DNA of 64,000 bases, from assembly GCF_000878195.1 (NCBI RefSeq), contig NZ_JXST01000021.1, positions 1-64,000 on the forward strand. Reading direction: 5' to 3'. The notes under the pieces were generated by a model. It saw only the letters and a list, made by a program, of their open reading frames with translations. It made no database searches and was not told the origin of the DNA. The stretch is from Mycolicibacterium llatzerense (GTDB taxonomy: Bacteria; Actinomycetota; Actinomycetes; Mycobacteriales; Mycobacteriaceae). Positions 33,356-44,600 of the stretch are shown one piece after another (within the stretch, counting starts at the first letter, position 1; the number at the start of each line of letters is the position of its first letter). A program made the translations under genes and the position numbers.

Positions 33356-33998
33356 TCTGGTGGCCGCGCGCCGGCTGGCCGACGAGGCGGTGCGGGTGAA
33401 TGTGGGCTGGCATCTGATGCTCGCAGACATCACCAGGGCACGCGTGGCGATGGCCCAGGACCAACCGGATCAAGCGTCACGTGACGCTCACGCCGCGCTC
33501 GCTGTTGCTGTCGAAATTGGGGCCGCGGCCGGAGTTCCGGAAATCTTCGAATGCCTAGCGGCGCTATCCGGCGATCACCGGGAGGCAGCCCGGCTCTACG
33601 GCGCAGCAGAGTCGATGCGGGGACACGTCGGTGCCGTCCGCTTCCAAGTCCACCAGGCGGGCTACGCGGCGGCGGTGGCGGCCCTGCGGGAGGCGATGGG
33701 GGAGACGGACTTCGACGCCGCGTGGGTCGAGGGCGCCGGGCTGTCGGTCGAGGAGGCGATCGCGTACGCCCAACGCGGCCATGGCGAGCGCAAGCGTCCG
33801 GCGAGCGGCTGGGGCTCGCTGACACCGGCCGAACGGGAGGTCGTGAAACTGGTGTGTGAAGGCCTGGGCAACAAGGATATTGCGACGCGGCTGTTCGTCT
33901 CCCCGCGGACCGTGCAGGCACACCTGACCCACGTCTACACCAAGCTCGCTCTCAGTTCCCGGATCCAGCTGATCCAGGAGGCCGCACACCACGAGTGA
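33288..33998 (+). pseudogene. C-terminal part of the frameshifted cyclase-LuxR regulator
   Basis: Reading resumes in the +1 frame as SRLPAVTTYARSAEAELAGG, directly continuing the helical repeats of the upstream frame. It ends with a LuxR-type helix-turn-helix (LTPAEREVVKLVCEGLGNKD ... SPRTVQAHLTHVYTKL). Deleting one C from GTCC at 33290-33293 would join the two parts into about 1112 residues. A GTG at 33360 just after the upstream stop could permit re-initiation. Coordinates give the homologous span, not a proven start. Confidence 0.7.
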
Positions 33999-34029
33999 CA
34001 ACGCGGCCGTGGCATCCGGGTCTGGTGAA

Positions 34030-34878
34030 TCAGACGTCGATGTGACGCTTGGAGAACTGGTCGACGATCGCGGGATCGCGGTGGTCGAAGAACAGACTTG
34101 TGTTGGTGTCCATCGCCGCGATCTGGTCCATCTCGGCGGCGGTGAGCTCGAAGTCGAAAACGGCGAGGTTCTCCCGCATCCGCTCGGGGCGGACGGACTT
34201 GGGGATCACGATCACGTCGCGCTGGATCAGCCAGCGCAGCACGACCTGTCCGACCGATCTGCCGTGCGCCGCGGCGATCGCAGTCAGCGTCGGATCGGCG
34301 AACATGTTGTTGCGACCCTCGGCGAACGGGCCCCACGATTCGTGGCGCACACCGTAGGCCCTCATCACCCGATGATCCTCGGCGCGCTGATAGAAGACGT
34401 GCGTCTCGATCTGGTTGACGGCCGGGGTCACGTCGTTGTGCACGATCAGATCGACCAGCCGGTCCGGCAGAAAATTCGACACGCCTATCGCCCGGGCGCG
34501 GCCCTGGGCCAGCAACTGCTCCATGGCCCGCCAGGCGCCGAAGTAGTCATTGAAGGGTTGATGGATCAGGTAGAGGTCGACGTAGTCCAACCCGAGCCGG
34601 TCCAGGGACCGCTCGAACGCGGCCGGGGTGGCGTCCTGACCGGCATGCTCCATCCACAACTTGGTGGTGACGAACAGTTCGTCGCGCGGGATGCCGCTGG
34701 CGGCGAGGGCACGCCCGACGGAACGCTCGTTTTGATACGACGCCGCCGTGTCGATGTGCCGGTACCCGGCTTCCAGCGCCTGCGCGACGACATGTTCGGT
34801 CTCGTCATCGGGCACCTGGTAGACGCCGAATCCCAGGACCGGGATCTCGACGCCGTTGTTCAAGGTGATGGTCTGCAC
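34030..34878 (-). CDS. Aldo/keto reductase (2,5-diketo-D-gluconate reductase type)
   Basis: A 282-residue NADPH-dependent AKR barrel. The catalytic tetrad is visible: Asp in [13 protein letters not shown], Tyr in the same segment, Lys in VTTKLW and His in [10 protein letters not shown]. The cofactor motif [19 protein letters not shown] is near the C terminus. It resembles AKR5 enzymes reducing small aldehydes and ketones. It is followed on the same strand by nothing until the cyclase gene, with which it converges; a second AKR lies upstream. Confidence 0.88.
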   Translation of the reverse strand: MQTITLNNGVEIPVLGFGVYQVPDDETEHVVAQALEAGYRHIDTAASYQNERSVGRALAASGIPRDELFVTTKLWMEHAGQDATPAAFERSLDRLGLDYVDLYLIHQPFNDYFGAWRAMEQLLAQGRARAIGVSNFLPDRLVDLIVHNDVTPAVNQIETHVFYQRAEDHRVMRAYGVRHESWGPFAEGRNNMFADPTLTAIAAAHGRSVGQVVLRWLIQRDVIVIPKSVRPERMRENLAVFDFELTAAEMDQIAAMDTNTSLFFDHRDPAIVDQFSKRHIDV

Positions 34879-34915
34879 GGGGTGTCCTCGTGTACCGATG
34901 GTGACGGGCGGAGGC

Positions 34916-35893
<978 letters not shown>

Positions 35894-35956
35894 TGCGCCT
35901 CCGGCCAGTTGAGTTCCATCAACGAGTCAACCGCGTAATGGGCCGGCCGGGGAGGG

Positions 35957-35970
35957 CCTGTGATGACAGG
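35957..35970. promoter_or_regulatory. Candidate operator between AKR and HTH regulator
   Basis: CCTGT-GATG-ACAGG, a perfect 5-bp inverted repeat, lies in the divergent gap. It could bind the adjacent HTH protein and control both directions. It is short, so this is tentative. Confidence 0.3.
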
Positions 35971-36020
35971 TACTGCCAGACACCCCCGCACCCCGGCGCA
36001 CCGGCCATAGTGTGGGAACC

Positions 36021-36941
36021 GTGGACCACCGTCGCGAGATACGCGAGTTCCTGACCTCGCGCCGCGCCCGCATCACGCCGCAGCAGGCCGGCCTCGAGGT
36101 GTTCGGCAGAAAGAGACAGGTGCCAGGGCTGCGCCGCGAAGAAGTCGCCATGCTCACCGGAGTCTCCGCGGACTACTACATCCGGCTCGAGCGAGGCAAT
36201 CTGGTCGGCGCCTCCGACAGCGTCCTGGACGCGCTGGCGCGGGCTCTGCAACTCGACGATGCCGAACGCGACCATCTATTCGATCTGGCGCGCATCGACA
36301 ACGCCGCACGCGCCACGAAACGCGCGTCGACGTCGACGACGCGGATCAAACCCGTTGTGCGGCAGGTGCTCGACGCGATCACCGACGCCGCTGCCGACAT
36401 CCGCAATGAACGTGGCGACATCATCGCGGCCAACAAACTTGGTGCCGCGCTGTACAGCGAAACGCATGCCGAGACCGTGCAACCGCCCAACGTCGCGCGT
36501 TACACCTTTCTGAACCCGAGCGCGCGGGACTTCTTCGTCGACTGGGACCGCGCCGCCACCGACATCGTCGCGGTGCTGCGAGCTGCTGCCGGACGTAACC
36601 CCTACGACAAATCGTTGTCCGACCTGGTCGGTGAATTGTCCACTCGCAGCGATGAATTCCGGGTGCGCTGGGCCTCCCACAACGTCCGCCGCCACACGAC
36701 TGGCACCAAACGCATGCGCCACCACATCGTCGGCGACATCGAATTGAACTACCAGAGCTTCGAATTGCCCGGAGAGCAAGGACTACGCCTGAGCGTCTTC
36801 ACTGCCGAACCCGACAGCGCCAACCAGCAGGCTCTGCGCTTCCTCGCCAGCTGGGCCGACACCACCGGCGCCCTGGGGGCCTCACAACCCGGGTTCGACG
36901 CCGTCCGCGATGTCGGCCAGGATGTCGACGACCTCGGATAG
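36021..36941 (+). CDS. HTH regulator with MmyB-like ligand-binding domain
   Basis: A 306-residue regulator. The N-terminal XRE-type helix-turn-helix (VPGLRREEVAMLTGVSADYY then RLERGN) is followed by an MmyB-like PAS-type C-terminal domain with the family segment ARYTFLNPSARDFFVDWDRA. Related proteins bind fatty-acid-like ligands in a Streptomyces example. I chose GTG 36021 because the family begins M-D-H-R-R-E; GTG 36012 is the alternative. CATAGT (36006-36011) lies close upstream, so it may be leaderless. It is divergent from the AKR genes. Confidence 0.85.
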   Translation: MDHRREIREFLTSRRARITPQQAGLEVFGRKRQVPGLRREEVAMLTGVSADYYIRLERGNLVGASDSVLDALARALQLDDAERDHLFDLARIDNAARATKRASTSTTRIKPVVRQVLDAITDAAADIRNERGDIIAANKLGAALYSETHAETVQPPNVARYTFLNPSARDFFVDWDRAATDIVAVLRAAAGRNPYDKSLSDLVGELSTRSDEFRVRWASHNVRRHTTGTKRMRHHIVGDIELNYQSFELPGEQGLRLSVFTAEPDSANQQALRFLASWADTTGALGASQPGFDAVRDVGQDVDDLG

Positions 36942-37364
36942 CGGCCGCGTCGTCTCGATCTCATGGGTGGCGGACTGCCTCAGCAGCGGTTCGGTCTCTG
37001 CGATGTCAGCCAGGATCCGGGCGCGCTCGTCAGCGGTCTTGCCGAACGGATTGTTCGTCCGGCGCTGCAGCCTGTCCAAGATGACTTCGGTTGGGGCGGT
37101 GAGTAGTACGACCGCGTCGAACCGGTCGTAGAACCGCCACTGGTTGGCCACGGTGCCCTGAATGAACAAGGACGCCTCGCGCGGCTGATGCAGTAGGTCG
37201 TCGATCAGAGGCTCTCGCCAGAGTGGCTCGCCGTCGATGACTTCGATCCACGGCCCGTCGTCGGTGTCGACGGTGGCGTAACCCCGCCGAGCAAGCTCGG
37301 CCAGTGCAGTCGACTTGCCCACCCCGGACATCCCCGTGACGAGGACCGCCGCGTGGCGACTCAT
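36882..37364 (-). CDS. Small P-loop NTPase, shikimate/gluconate-kinase-like
   Basis: A 160-residue AAA-type P-loop protein. Walker A is VTGMSGVGKSTALAELARRG, followed by YATVDTDDGPW; the lid region is RTNNPFGKTADERARI. It looks like a nucleoside or small-molecule kinase, but the substrate cannot be read from sequence. It converges on and overlaps the HTH regulator 3' end by 60 bp. Confidence 0.75.
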   Translation of the reverse strand: MSRHAAVLVTGMSGVGKSTALAELARRGYATVDTDDGPWIEVIDGEPLWREPLIDDLLHQPREASLFIQGTVANQWRFYDRFDAVVLLTAPTEVILDRLQRRTNNPFGKTADERARILADIAETEPLLRQSATHEIETTRPLSEVVDILADIADGVEPGL

Positions 37365-37373
37365 ACCGACGGA

Positions 37374-38567
37374 CTAAGCGCCGGCCTGGCCGGCCTGTTC
37401 CACCGACATCTCGTGAGCCAGCAGCTCGGCGAAGGTGAAAGTGCCTGTGGGACGGTCGTTCTTGCCCAGCAGGTACAGCCGCTTCACGGCGGCCAGGATG
37501 CCTTCGGCAATGGAGTCGCGGGCACCGGGGGAGGTCAGCAGCTCGCGGTCGTGCGGGCTGCTGACGTAGCCGAGGTCGACCTGCACGGTGGGCATCCTGG
37601 TCAGCCGCAGCAGGTCCCAGGTCCGGCCGTGGGTCCGGCAGTCGCGGAAACCGCTGCGCGCCACCACTTCCCGCTGAATGAAGTCGGCGAGGTTGCGGCC
37701 GATGGTGGACACCGAACCGTGCGAGTTCCCGAAGTAGAACGACGCGACGCCGTTGGCTGCCGGGCTGGGTAGGCTGGCGCAGCGCAGGCTGATCATCAGG
37801 TCGGCGCCGACGGCGTTGGCCGTCGCGGCGCGCTCGGCGTCGGCCGGGCTGCCGCCGACCGGGCGCGACAGGAACGTGTCCATGCCGATGGCCGTCATGC
37901 GGCCTTCCAAGCGGCTGGCGAGATCCCAGAGGACGTCGGCTTCGCTGACGGGGCCGGACCGGCTCGTCATGATGAGCCCGCGGTCGTCGCCGCCGCGGCC
38001 CGGATCGATGATGATCCGCTTTCCGGTCAGGCGGGGGCCGCTGCGTCGGACGAGTTCCTCTTCGCGGATCGCGTGCGGCGAACCGCCGGTGACCCGGGAA
38101 CCGAGGAAGTACAGGGAGCGCAGCGTCTCCGGACCGCAGATGCCGTCCGGGAACATGCCGTACTCGCGCTGGTACGACATCAGGCCGTTGTGGGTCTGCA
38201 AGCCGAAATGACCATCGACGAGACCGGTGTAGAAACCGAGATCCTGCAGCCGCGCCTGCAGGGTGGCGACGTCGTCGCCGTACATGGGGGCACCGAACTG
38301 GTGCGACAGCGTGCGCGCCCCCAGCCGGTACGAGGCTTCTTTCAGCGAGCGATAGGTGGCCTCACCGACCATGCCGTCGACGAGGAGCCCACGCTGCTGC
38401 TGGAAGGCGCGCACGGCCTCATCGAGATCGTCGTCGAAATAATCGAGAGCGACGTGCTTGCCGGTGGTGAGATCCGCGTCGGGACTGTCGAGCAGTCCCA
38501 GGGCGGCCAGTGCGGCCCGAATCTCGGTGACCGAACCTCCCCGGTCACCGCGACGCAGTATCGACAT
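37374..38567 (-). CDS. cwlM: CwlM, essential regulator of peptidoglycan synthesis (pseudo-amidase)
   Basis: A 397-residue protein with two N-terminal peptidoglycan-binding-like domains (VTEIRAALAALGLL; DDVATLQARLQDLGFYTGLV) and a C-terminal amidase_3 fold. The usual zinc-ligand motif DPGHGG reads DPGRGG here, and the catalytic Glu region reads TVQVDLGYVS, so hydrolase activity is unlikely. In mycobacteria CwlM is phosphorylated by PknB and activates MurA. ATG 38567 has GAAAGG upstream. The start six codons earlier lacks support. Confidence 0.93.
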   Translation of the reverse strand: MSILRRGDRGGSVTEIRAALAALGLLDSPDADLTTGKHVALDYFDDDLDEAVRAFQQQRGLLVDGMVGEATYRSLKEASYRLGARTLSHQFGAPMYGDDVATLQARLQDLGFYTGLVDGHFGLQTHNGLMSYQREYGMFPDGICGPETLRSLYFLGSRVTGGSPHAIREEELVRRSGPRLTGKRIIIDPGRGGDDRGLIMTSRSGPVSEADVLWDLASRLEGRMTAIGMDTFLSRPVGGSPADAERAATANAVGADLMISLRCASLPSPAANGVASFYFGNSHGSVSTIGRNLADFIQREVVARSGFRDCRTHGRTWDLLRLTRMPTVQVDLGYVSSPHDRELLTSPGARDSIAEGILAAVKRLYLLGKNDRPTGTFTFAELLAHEMSVEQAGQAGA

Positions 38568-38683
38568 TCCTGGCCTTTCAATCACGGACGCCAGGCGGGC
38601 GGACAGCTAGCGCACTGGCGGGACGCCTGCACCCATTGTCGCAGACCCTCCTCAGGAATCCGCAACTTCACAGGCAGCAGCGG

Positions 38684-38712
38684 TGCGCCCCGCCGAATCC
38701 GGCGGGTGCGCA
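38684..38712 (-). terminator. Strong hairpin after trxA
   Basis: Five plus seven base pairs with one bulged T and an AATC loop lie 14 bp past the trxA stop on its strand. There is no T-run. It probably ends the trxB-trxA transcript before cwlM. Confidence 0.55.
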
Positions 38713-38725
38713 GCCGCTGATGCAG

Positions 38726-39058
38726 TCAGAGTTCGTCGGCGATCTCGCGCAGCAGTGCCGCCTTGCCCTTGGCGCCGACGATGCGCTTCACAGGCTCGCC
38801 GTCCTTGAACAGGATCAGGGTCGGGATCGAGACGACGTTGAAGTTGCGGGCGGTCTCGGGGTTGGCGTCGACGTCGAGCTTGGCGACGGTCAACTCCCCG
38901 GCCTTTTCGCCGGCCAATTCCTCGAGCACCGGGGCGATCATCTTGCACGGTCCGCACCAGGTCGCCCAGAAGTCGACCAGCACCGGGGTGCCGCTCTTGA
39001 TCACGTCGCTGTCGAACGAACCGTCGGTGACGGTCAGCGTTGCGCTGCCCTCGCTCAT
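38726..39058 (-). CDS. trxA: Thioredoxin (TrxC type)
   Basis: A 110-residue thioredoxin with active site ATWCGPCKM and cis-Pro motif [16 protein letters not shown]. It reduces protein disulfides using electrons from TrxB next door. ATG 39058 is chosen with GAGGAG upstream; the long upstream frame overlaps trxB and was rejected. In M. tuberculosis the gene is called trxC (Rv3914). Confidence 0.96.
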   Translation of the reverse strand: MSEGSATLTVTDGSFDSDVIKSGTPVLVDFWATWCGPCKMIAPVLEELAGEKAGELTVAKLDVDANPETARNFNVVSIPTLILFKDGEPVKRIVGAKGKAALLREIADEL

Positions 39059-39098
39059 GTATTGCTCCTCTCGGGTGAACTCTGTGGGGGAAGGACGA

Positions 39099-40037
39099 TC
39101 AGCCGTGGTGCTCGGCCAGCCAGCGCTCGGCGTCGATGGCCGCCGCGCAGCCGCTGCCGGCCGCGGTGATCGCCTGGCGGTAGGTGTGGTCGACCAGATC
39201 GCCCGCGGCGAAGACGCCGTCCAGCGACGTGTTGGTGGTGCGACCCTGCACCTGCACGTAGCCCTCGTCATCGAGCTCGACAACGCCGCGCACGAGACCC
39301 GAGCGCGGGTCGTGGCCGATGGCGACGAACACGCCGGTGACGGGCAGCTTGCTCTCCTCGCCGGTGGCGGCGTTGCGCAGGCGCAGTCCACTGACCTTCG
39401 AATCACCTTCCACCGCAACAACTTCGGTGTTGGTGACGAAGGTGATCTTCTCGTTCGCCTGCGCGCGCTCGAGCATGATCCGCGAGGCGCGGAACTCGTC
39501 GCGGCGGTGAATCAGCGTCACCGAACGGGCGAAGCGCGTCAGGAACGTCGCCTCCTCCATCGCGGAGTCGCCGCCGCCGATCACGGCGATGTCCTGGTCG
39601 CGGAAGAAGAAACCGTCACAGGTGGCACAGGTGCTCACGCCCTGGCCGATCAGCTCCTGCTCACCCGGCACGCCGAGGTGGCGGGCGGCCGCGCCCATCG
39701 CGAGGATGACCGCGCGGGCCTGATGGGTCTCGCCGTCGACGGTGACGGTCTTGATGGGGCCGTCGAGGGACACCGCGTCGACGTCTTCCATGCGCAGATC
39801 GGCGCCGAACCGCAGGGCCTGCTCGCGCATCTCGTCCATGAGTTCGGGGCCGGTGATGCCCTCTTTGAAGCCGGGGTAGTTCTCCACCTCAGTGGTGGTC
39901 ATCAAGGCACCACCGAATTGGACACCTTCGAAAACCACCGGCTTGAGCTGGGCGCGAGCCGCGTACACCGCTGCGGTGTAGCCGGCCGGCCCGGAGCCGA
40001 TGATGATCACGTCGTGCACGGTGTCTGGGGTGGTCAT
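39099..40037 (-). CDS. trxB: Thioredoxin reductase
   Basis: A 312-residue flavoprotein with FAD motif [20 protein letters not shown], redox-active CATC, NADPH motif [12 protein letters not shown] and C-terminal FAD motif [16 protein letters not shown]. It reduces thioredoxin with NADPH. It precedes trxA by 40 bp, and a SigH-type promoter lies upstream. Confidence 0.97.
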   Translation of the reverse strand: MTTPDTVHDVIIIGSGPAGYTAAVYAARAQLKPVVFEGVQFGGALMTTTEVENYPGFKEGITGPELMDEMREQALRFGADLRMEDVDAVSLDGPIKTVTVDGETHQARAVILAMGAAARHLGVPGEQELIGQGVSTCATCDGFFFRDQDIAVIGGGDSAMEEATFLTRFARSVTLIHRRDEFRASRIMLERAQANEKITFVTNTEVVAVEGDSKVSGLRLRNAATGEESKLPVTGVFVAIGHDPRSGLVRGVVELDDEGYVQVQGRTTNTSLDGVFAAGDLVDHTYRQAITAAGSGCAAAIDAERWLAEHHG

Positions 40038-40106
40038 GGCCGCCTTTCATCTGGCTCTGGTCAGGCTCATACCTGGTTGGCCTGCTGCCAGAGTCGGTAC
40101 GCCTAT

Positions 40107-40133
40107 AACACCAGGGTAAGTGCCGGTGTTCCC
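40107..40133 (-). promoter_or_regulatory. SigH-type promoter of trxB-trxA
   Basis: On the minus strand GGGAACA (40127-40133), 16 bp, then TGTT (40107-40110). This fits the mycobacterial SigH consensus GGGAAYA-N16-17-cGTT. trxB2C is a known SigH target in M. tuberculosis. It lies about 70 bp before the trxB start. Confidence 0.6.
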
Positions 40134-40158
40134 GGCCGTTTGGCGGGCCACGGGGCGG

Positions 40159-40914
40159 TCAGCGGCGCGGCTCTGCCGGGGCGTCCACGATGACGGCATC
40201 GGCGATCAGGCCGGCATCGGTCGAGCTGCAGCCGGGAGACACCACCAAGGCCATCATCGAGCCGGGGTCGGTCCTCGGCAGCAGCAGGAGCACCTGGGCG
40301 CGGTCGTGCGCGGTCACGGTGGCGGCGCCCAGCACCGGGGTGGTGGGGGCGTAACCGAGGCCCTGCAGGCAGGACCGCAATCGGTCCGGCCCGGCGAGCG
40401 GCCCCAGCTCGGGCGGTCGGCCCCGCAGCCCCAGGATTTGGCGATCGGCCCACGGCATCCCCGCCTGGCGCTGGACGGTCAGCGACGCCGCGGTGGGGCC
40501 CGCCGAGGTGCGGGTCGGTTCGTCGGGCCCGCTGATCACGACGACGGCGCCGATGCCGACCGCCACCAGTGCGGCAGCGGCCCCGGCGATGGCGGCGGGG
40601 CGGGATCGGCGCGCACCGTGGCCGGCGGAGTGACCGGGGACGACGGTGTGACGTGCCGGTTGGGTTCCGGCGTCGTGCAGGGCGGATCCGATGCGCGCGG
40701 TGACCTCGGCCGGAATGTCGCTCTCGGCGTCGTCGTCCGCCAGGTCATGCAGATCGCGGCGGACCTGTTCGAGCTCCGCGTACCGCCGGGCGACTGCCGG
40801 ATCGTCGCGGATCCGCTGGCGCAGTCGGGCAGCCGTGGCGTCGTCGAGCAGTCCGGCCTGCAGGTCGGCCAGCTGCTCGTGGGTGACGGACTCGTCGGTG
40901 TGTTCGTCGTCCAC
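40159..40914 (-). CDS. rsmA: Anti-sigma-M factor, membrane protein (Rv3912)
   Basis: A 251-residue protein. The acidic cytoplasmic N-terminal domain (LADLQAGLLDDATAARLRQR) resembles an anti-sigma zinc-less ASD. One transmembrane helix (AIAGAAAALVAVGIGAVVVI, near 107-126) is followed by an extracytoplasmic domain. It lies 51 bp after sigM and most likely sequesters it. The symbol refers to the anti-sigma factor, not the rRNA methyltransferase. Confidence 0.85.
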   Translation of the reverse strand: MDDEHTDESVTHEQLADLQAGLLDDATAARLRQRIRDDPAVARRYAELEQVRRDLHDLADDDAESDIPAEVTARIGSALHDAGTQPARHTVVPGHSAGHGARRSRPAAIAGAAAALVAVGIGAVVVISGPDEPTRTSAGPTAASLTVQRQAGMPWADRQILGLRGRPPELGPLAGPDRLRSCLQGLGYAPTTPVLGAATVTAHDRAQVLLLLPRTDPGSMMALVVSPGCSSTDAGLIADAVIVDAPAEPRR

Positions 40915-40965
40915 GAGCCGAAGCCTAATCCGGTGCGGTGCGTCGGCCCTGCGCTGCTTTGCTCG

Positions 40966-41526
40966 TCAGTCCGCCGAGTGCGACAGATGCGCCAGGGACT
41001 GGGCGAGTTTCGCGCGGGCCCGGGAGCAGCGGCTCTTCACGGTGCCCTCCGCGATGCCCAGCATCGCCGCGGTCTCGGCCACCGAGTAGCCCTGCATGTC
41101 GACTGCGACGACCGCGGCCCGCTGCTCGACGGGTAGCCGCAGCAGCGCCCGCTCGATGACGATGGTCGTCTCGACGCGGCGCGCCGGGTCGGCGATCCGG
41201 CAGTCGGCCTCGTTGAGTTCTTCGGTTCGGTGAAACCGGTTGTGGCGCAACCGGTCCAGACAGGAATTCACCACGATGCGGCACAGCCAGCTGCGAACCG
41301 AACTGTCGTGCCGGAACCGCGGCGCGTGGCGGTGCGCTTTGAACAGGGCGTCCTGGAGGGCGTCTGCGGCATCCTGCGGGTCGTGGCTGGTCAACCGGGC
41401 GAGCCGGTACAGCTGGTGGCGGTGCCGGTAGAACAGCTCCTCGAACGCGTACCGCTCACCGGCGATGTGCGCCGCGAGCAATTCTGCGTCTGATGCGTCC
41501 GACGGTGGCGCCCCGAAACTCCCCAC
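40966..41526 (-). CDS. sigM: ECF sigma factor SigM
   Basis: A 186-residue ECF sigma factor. Region 2 reads FEELFYRHRHQLYRLARLTS ... DAADALQDALFKA, and region 4 reads LLRLPVEQRAAVVAVDMQGY ... GIAEGTVKSRCSRARAKL. In mycobacteria SigM controls Esx-4-type secretion and lipid genes. The start is GTG 41526; later starts are possible. The anti-sigma gene follows on the same strand. Confidence 0.93.
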   Translation of the reverse strand: MGSFGAPPSDASDAELLAAHIAGERYAFEELFYRHRHQLYRLARLTSHDPQDAADALQDALFKAHRHAPRFRHDSSVRSWLCRIVVNSCLDRLRHNRFHRTEELNEADCRIADPARRVETTIVIERALLRLPVEQRAAVVAVDMQGYSVAETAAMLGIAEGTVKSRCSRARAKLAQSLAHLSHSAD

Positions 41527-41613
41527 TTCCGAACCATAAGTCGGGTTCTGGAACGGGCCCGACGCGAATTGGTCGACATCGCCTTTGACCAGCGCAGATG
41601 CGGTGTGTGGGCC

Positions 41614-41622
41614 TGTGGATAA
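41614..41622. promoter_or_regulatory. Perfect DnaA box in the sigM-murJ gap
   Basis: TGTGGATAA is the complement of TTATCCACA. It abuts the murJ stop, in the 97-bp upstream region of sigM. The role is unproven. Confidence 0.4.
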
Positions 41623-41623
41623 C

Positions 41624-44600
41624 CTACCCGGCGGCCTTCACCACCACGTTGGAGATGTCGGTCTTGCTCTTGCCGTCGACCGTCCCCAGCGTGGAGATCC
41701 AGATCAGCAGGTGCGACGTCGGCTGTGCGTTGCTGATCGTGATGGTGTTGGTGCCGGTCTTCATCGTGGCCGGCTGCGTCAGGACGGTCGTGGCGTCCAG
41801 CGAGGCCGGGGTGGCCGACTGGGCGGACCGGATCTGGATCGCGGTGCCCGTGCTTGTCAGGTTAAGGCTGACCGACGCCACGGTGGTGGCCTGGGGCAGG
41901 TTCAGCATGAGACCGACGCCGTTCTTGAAACCGGGGAACGGGGCAGGATCGGTGTAGACGTCGGTGGACCAGGCATCACCGGACGCGCCGGTGATGGCCT
42001 TGCCCGCGGTCTCCGGGGAGTCTGCGCCGCCGCCGGGTGAAAACACCGTCACACCAACGGGTTTCACCACATTGCCGGGCGTCGGGGCGCCGCTCGTGGT
42101 CGGATGCTGGCTGTTGAGGCCGAGCTGCTGCTTGTCCAGGCCGCCGCCGACGTCGCCGAAGATGCCCCTGAGCACTGACGCCAGCACCAGCAGTGCCACC
42201 AGCAGGACCGCGCCGCCGACACCCACACCGATGAGCACTGCCTTGCGCCGCTTGGCGGCCGCCTCGAGTTCTGCCGCGTCCGCGGGCTCCGGGCGCTGCG
42301 AGCCGTCGACGGGCTCCAGCAGTTCCGTGGTCTCTGCGACAGTGGTCGCCTGCTGCAGCAGATTCAACAGCGTTGGGGCCGAGCGGATCCCGCCACCCTC
42401 CTGCACGGCCCGGGCAGCGGCGGCAGAGATCTGGAAGGGGATGGTCCCGTCGACCGAGCGGGGTTCGACGGGCTGGCCCGCGTTGTTCTGCGTCGCGGGC
42501 AGCATGCCGCTGAGGGCACCGGCTTCGGGCAGCGGCCACCGGTTGATCAGCAGCGCGTACAGCGTGGCGCCGACGCCACGGATGTCGTCTTCAGGGGTGG
42601 CCGACGGCAGCGTGCCGGGGAAGGCCAGGACCACGTCGCCTTCGATGCTGACGCGGATTCGGCCGGGATGATCGATCGACAACGCGACGCCGGAGCGGTG
42701 CGCGGACTCCGCCGTCGATGCCAGGGATTGGATGGCGCGGGCACCGCCCATCGGGGACGGTTCCGTCGCGGCCACCTCGGCCAGGGAACCGCCGCGGATC
42801 CACTCGCTGACCACCAGGCCACCGTGGCCGAGCCGGGTGACGTCCAGGATCCGGGCCAGCCCGGGTCCCTCGACATGGCTCAGTTTGCTTGTCCGGGTGA
42901 GGATTTCCTGGACCATCAACGCGGGCAGCTCGCCGTCGTGGTCGACGAAGGTCAGCGCCACCTGGCGATCGAGCGGGATGTCGAGCGCATGCCAGAACTG
43001 CAGATCGGGTGGACCACCGTGGAAGACGAGCAGGCGGTAGCGGCCGTCGGCGACGACCGCGCCGGCCCGCAACGCGGCATCGTCGCCGCTGCCTGAGGTA
43101 TCCGAGATGTGGGCGGATCCCTGGTCCGCGGGTGCGTCGGTCACCGCAAATCCTTTCCGAAGCCCGCCCGTGGTACCAACTTCCGGGTTTGCCCCGCCTG
43201 TGGCGGACGCACCGGGCCGCCGTGGTACCGGAGCTGAATTGCCGTGTCCAGGGTACGGGACCGCGGTCCGTCCCGAGTCCGGTACAGCCGAGCTGACCTG
43301 GACTGCCGGAGTCGGTGCCGGCGTGCCGCGGCCCAGTCGGCGTCGCACGAAAGCCAATGCGGCCAGGGCATCGGGCACCTTGGCCGCCACCAGTACCGCC
43401 ACGATCACCGGCAGCATGATCAGGCCGAGCAGAAACAGCCGCAGCAACGATCCGGCGGCGCCGCCGTGCTCGGTCAGCCCATCGAACCCCAGCAAGCGGT
43501 CGGCGACATAGGCCAGTAGCCCCGAACCCAGGGAGGCGCAGATGGTTACGAGAATGGTCCGGATCACCGTCAGCTCGATCATCCGGCCGCGCGGTGGCCG
43601 CAGCGCGGACCGCAACAACACGTAGCCGACGGTCGCGCCGGCCAGGAAGCCCAACCCGTTGGCCAGGCCCAGGTACCCGGCGACCAGTTCCCGGTCATCG
43701 GTCAGGTGGGGAGCGATGAGCGAGCCGACGATCTTCACGATGGTGATCACGACGATCAGGACGATCGGGATCCACGGTTGTTCGCGCGCGTAGAACACCC
43801 GAAGTTCCAGCAGCACCATGGAATACGGGATGAGGGTGAACGCCGACAGGGTGATGGCCATGCCGAGATACCCGGCGTCGGCGGCACCGAAGTTGCCGTA
43901 CGCGAACAGAGCGCTGCCGATCGCGGGGCCACCGACGGTCATGAAAGCGACGATCGGGATCAGCGTCACCATGGTCAGCCGGGTGGCCAGGGAGAAGTCG
44001 GCGAGCACGGCGGGGTTGTCGTTCGCGGCGGCGTTGCGGGACAGCCGCGGCATCACCACGGTCAGCACCGTCACGCCGATCATGCCGAACGGCAACTGCA
44101 GCAGCAGCCAGGCGTAGTTGTAGATGGCGGGGCCGGATGCGGCTGCGTGGCTGGCGATTTCGTTGCCGACGATCAGACCGATCTGGCTGATCAGGACGTA
44201 CAGCATCATGGCGACGGCCATGGTCCCGAACTTCTTGAGCCGGTCGTCGATACCCCACAGTGGCCGCAGGTCGACGCGGTGCTGGTGCAGTGAATACAGC
44301 AGCACCGCGGCTTGGGCGACGACGCCGAGGGTGGTGCCGATGCCGAGCACCAGCAGCTTGGCGTTGCCCATCTCGACGGGATCGATCGAGAGTTCGCCTG
44401 GGACAAGCACATACACGCACAGCGTGATGATCGCCACCACGTTGTTGATCACGGGCGCCCAGGCCGGTGGCCCGAAGACGTTGCGGTTGTTCAGGATTGC
44501 CATATAGACCGAGGTCAACCCGTAGAAGATGATCTGGGGCAGCAGCAGATACGCGAACGCGGTGGTGAGCGGCTGATTCACCTGCGGGTCGCTGCCCAGC

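Noticed and set aside
31178-33433. A 751-codon minus-strand frame antisense to the cyclase regulator
   Set aside because: Low-quality Arg/Gly/His-rich translation opposite a frame with clear ATPase and cyclase motifs.
33475-33488. CGTCACGTGACG as a parS site
   Set aside because: It keeps CACGTG but lacks the TGTTT/AAACA arms. Other CACGTG hits (for example 26150, 27478, 31441, 58437) fail for the same reason.
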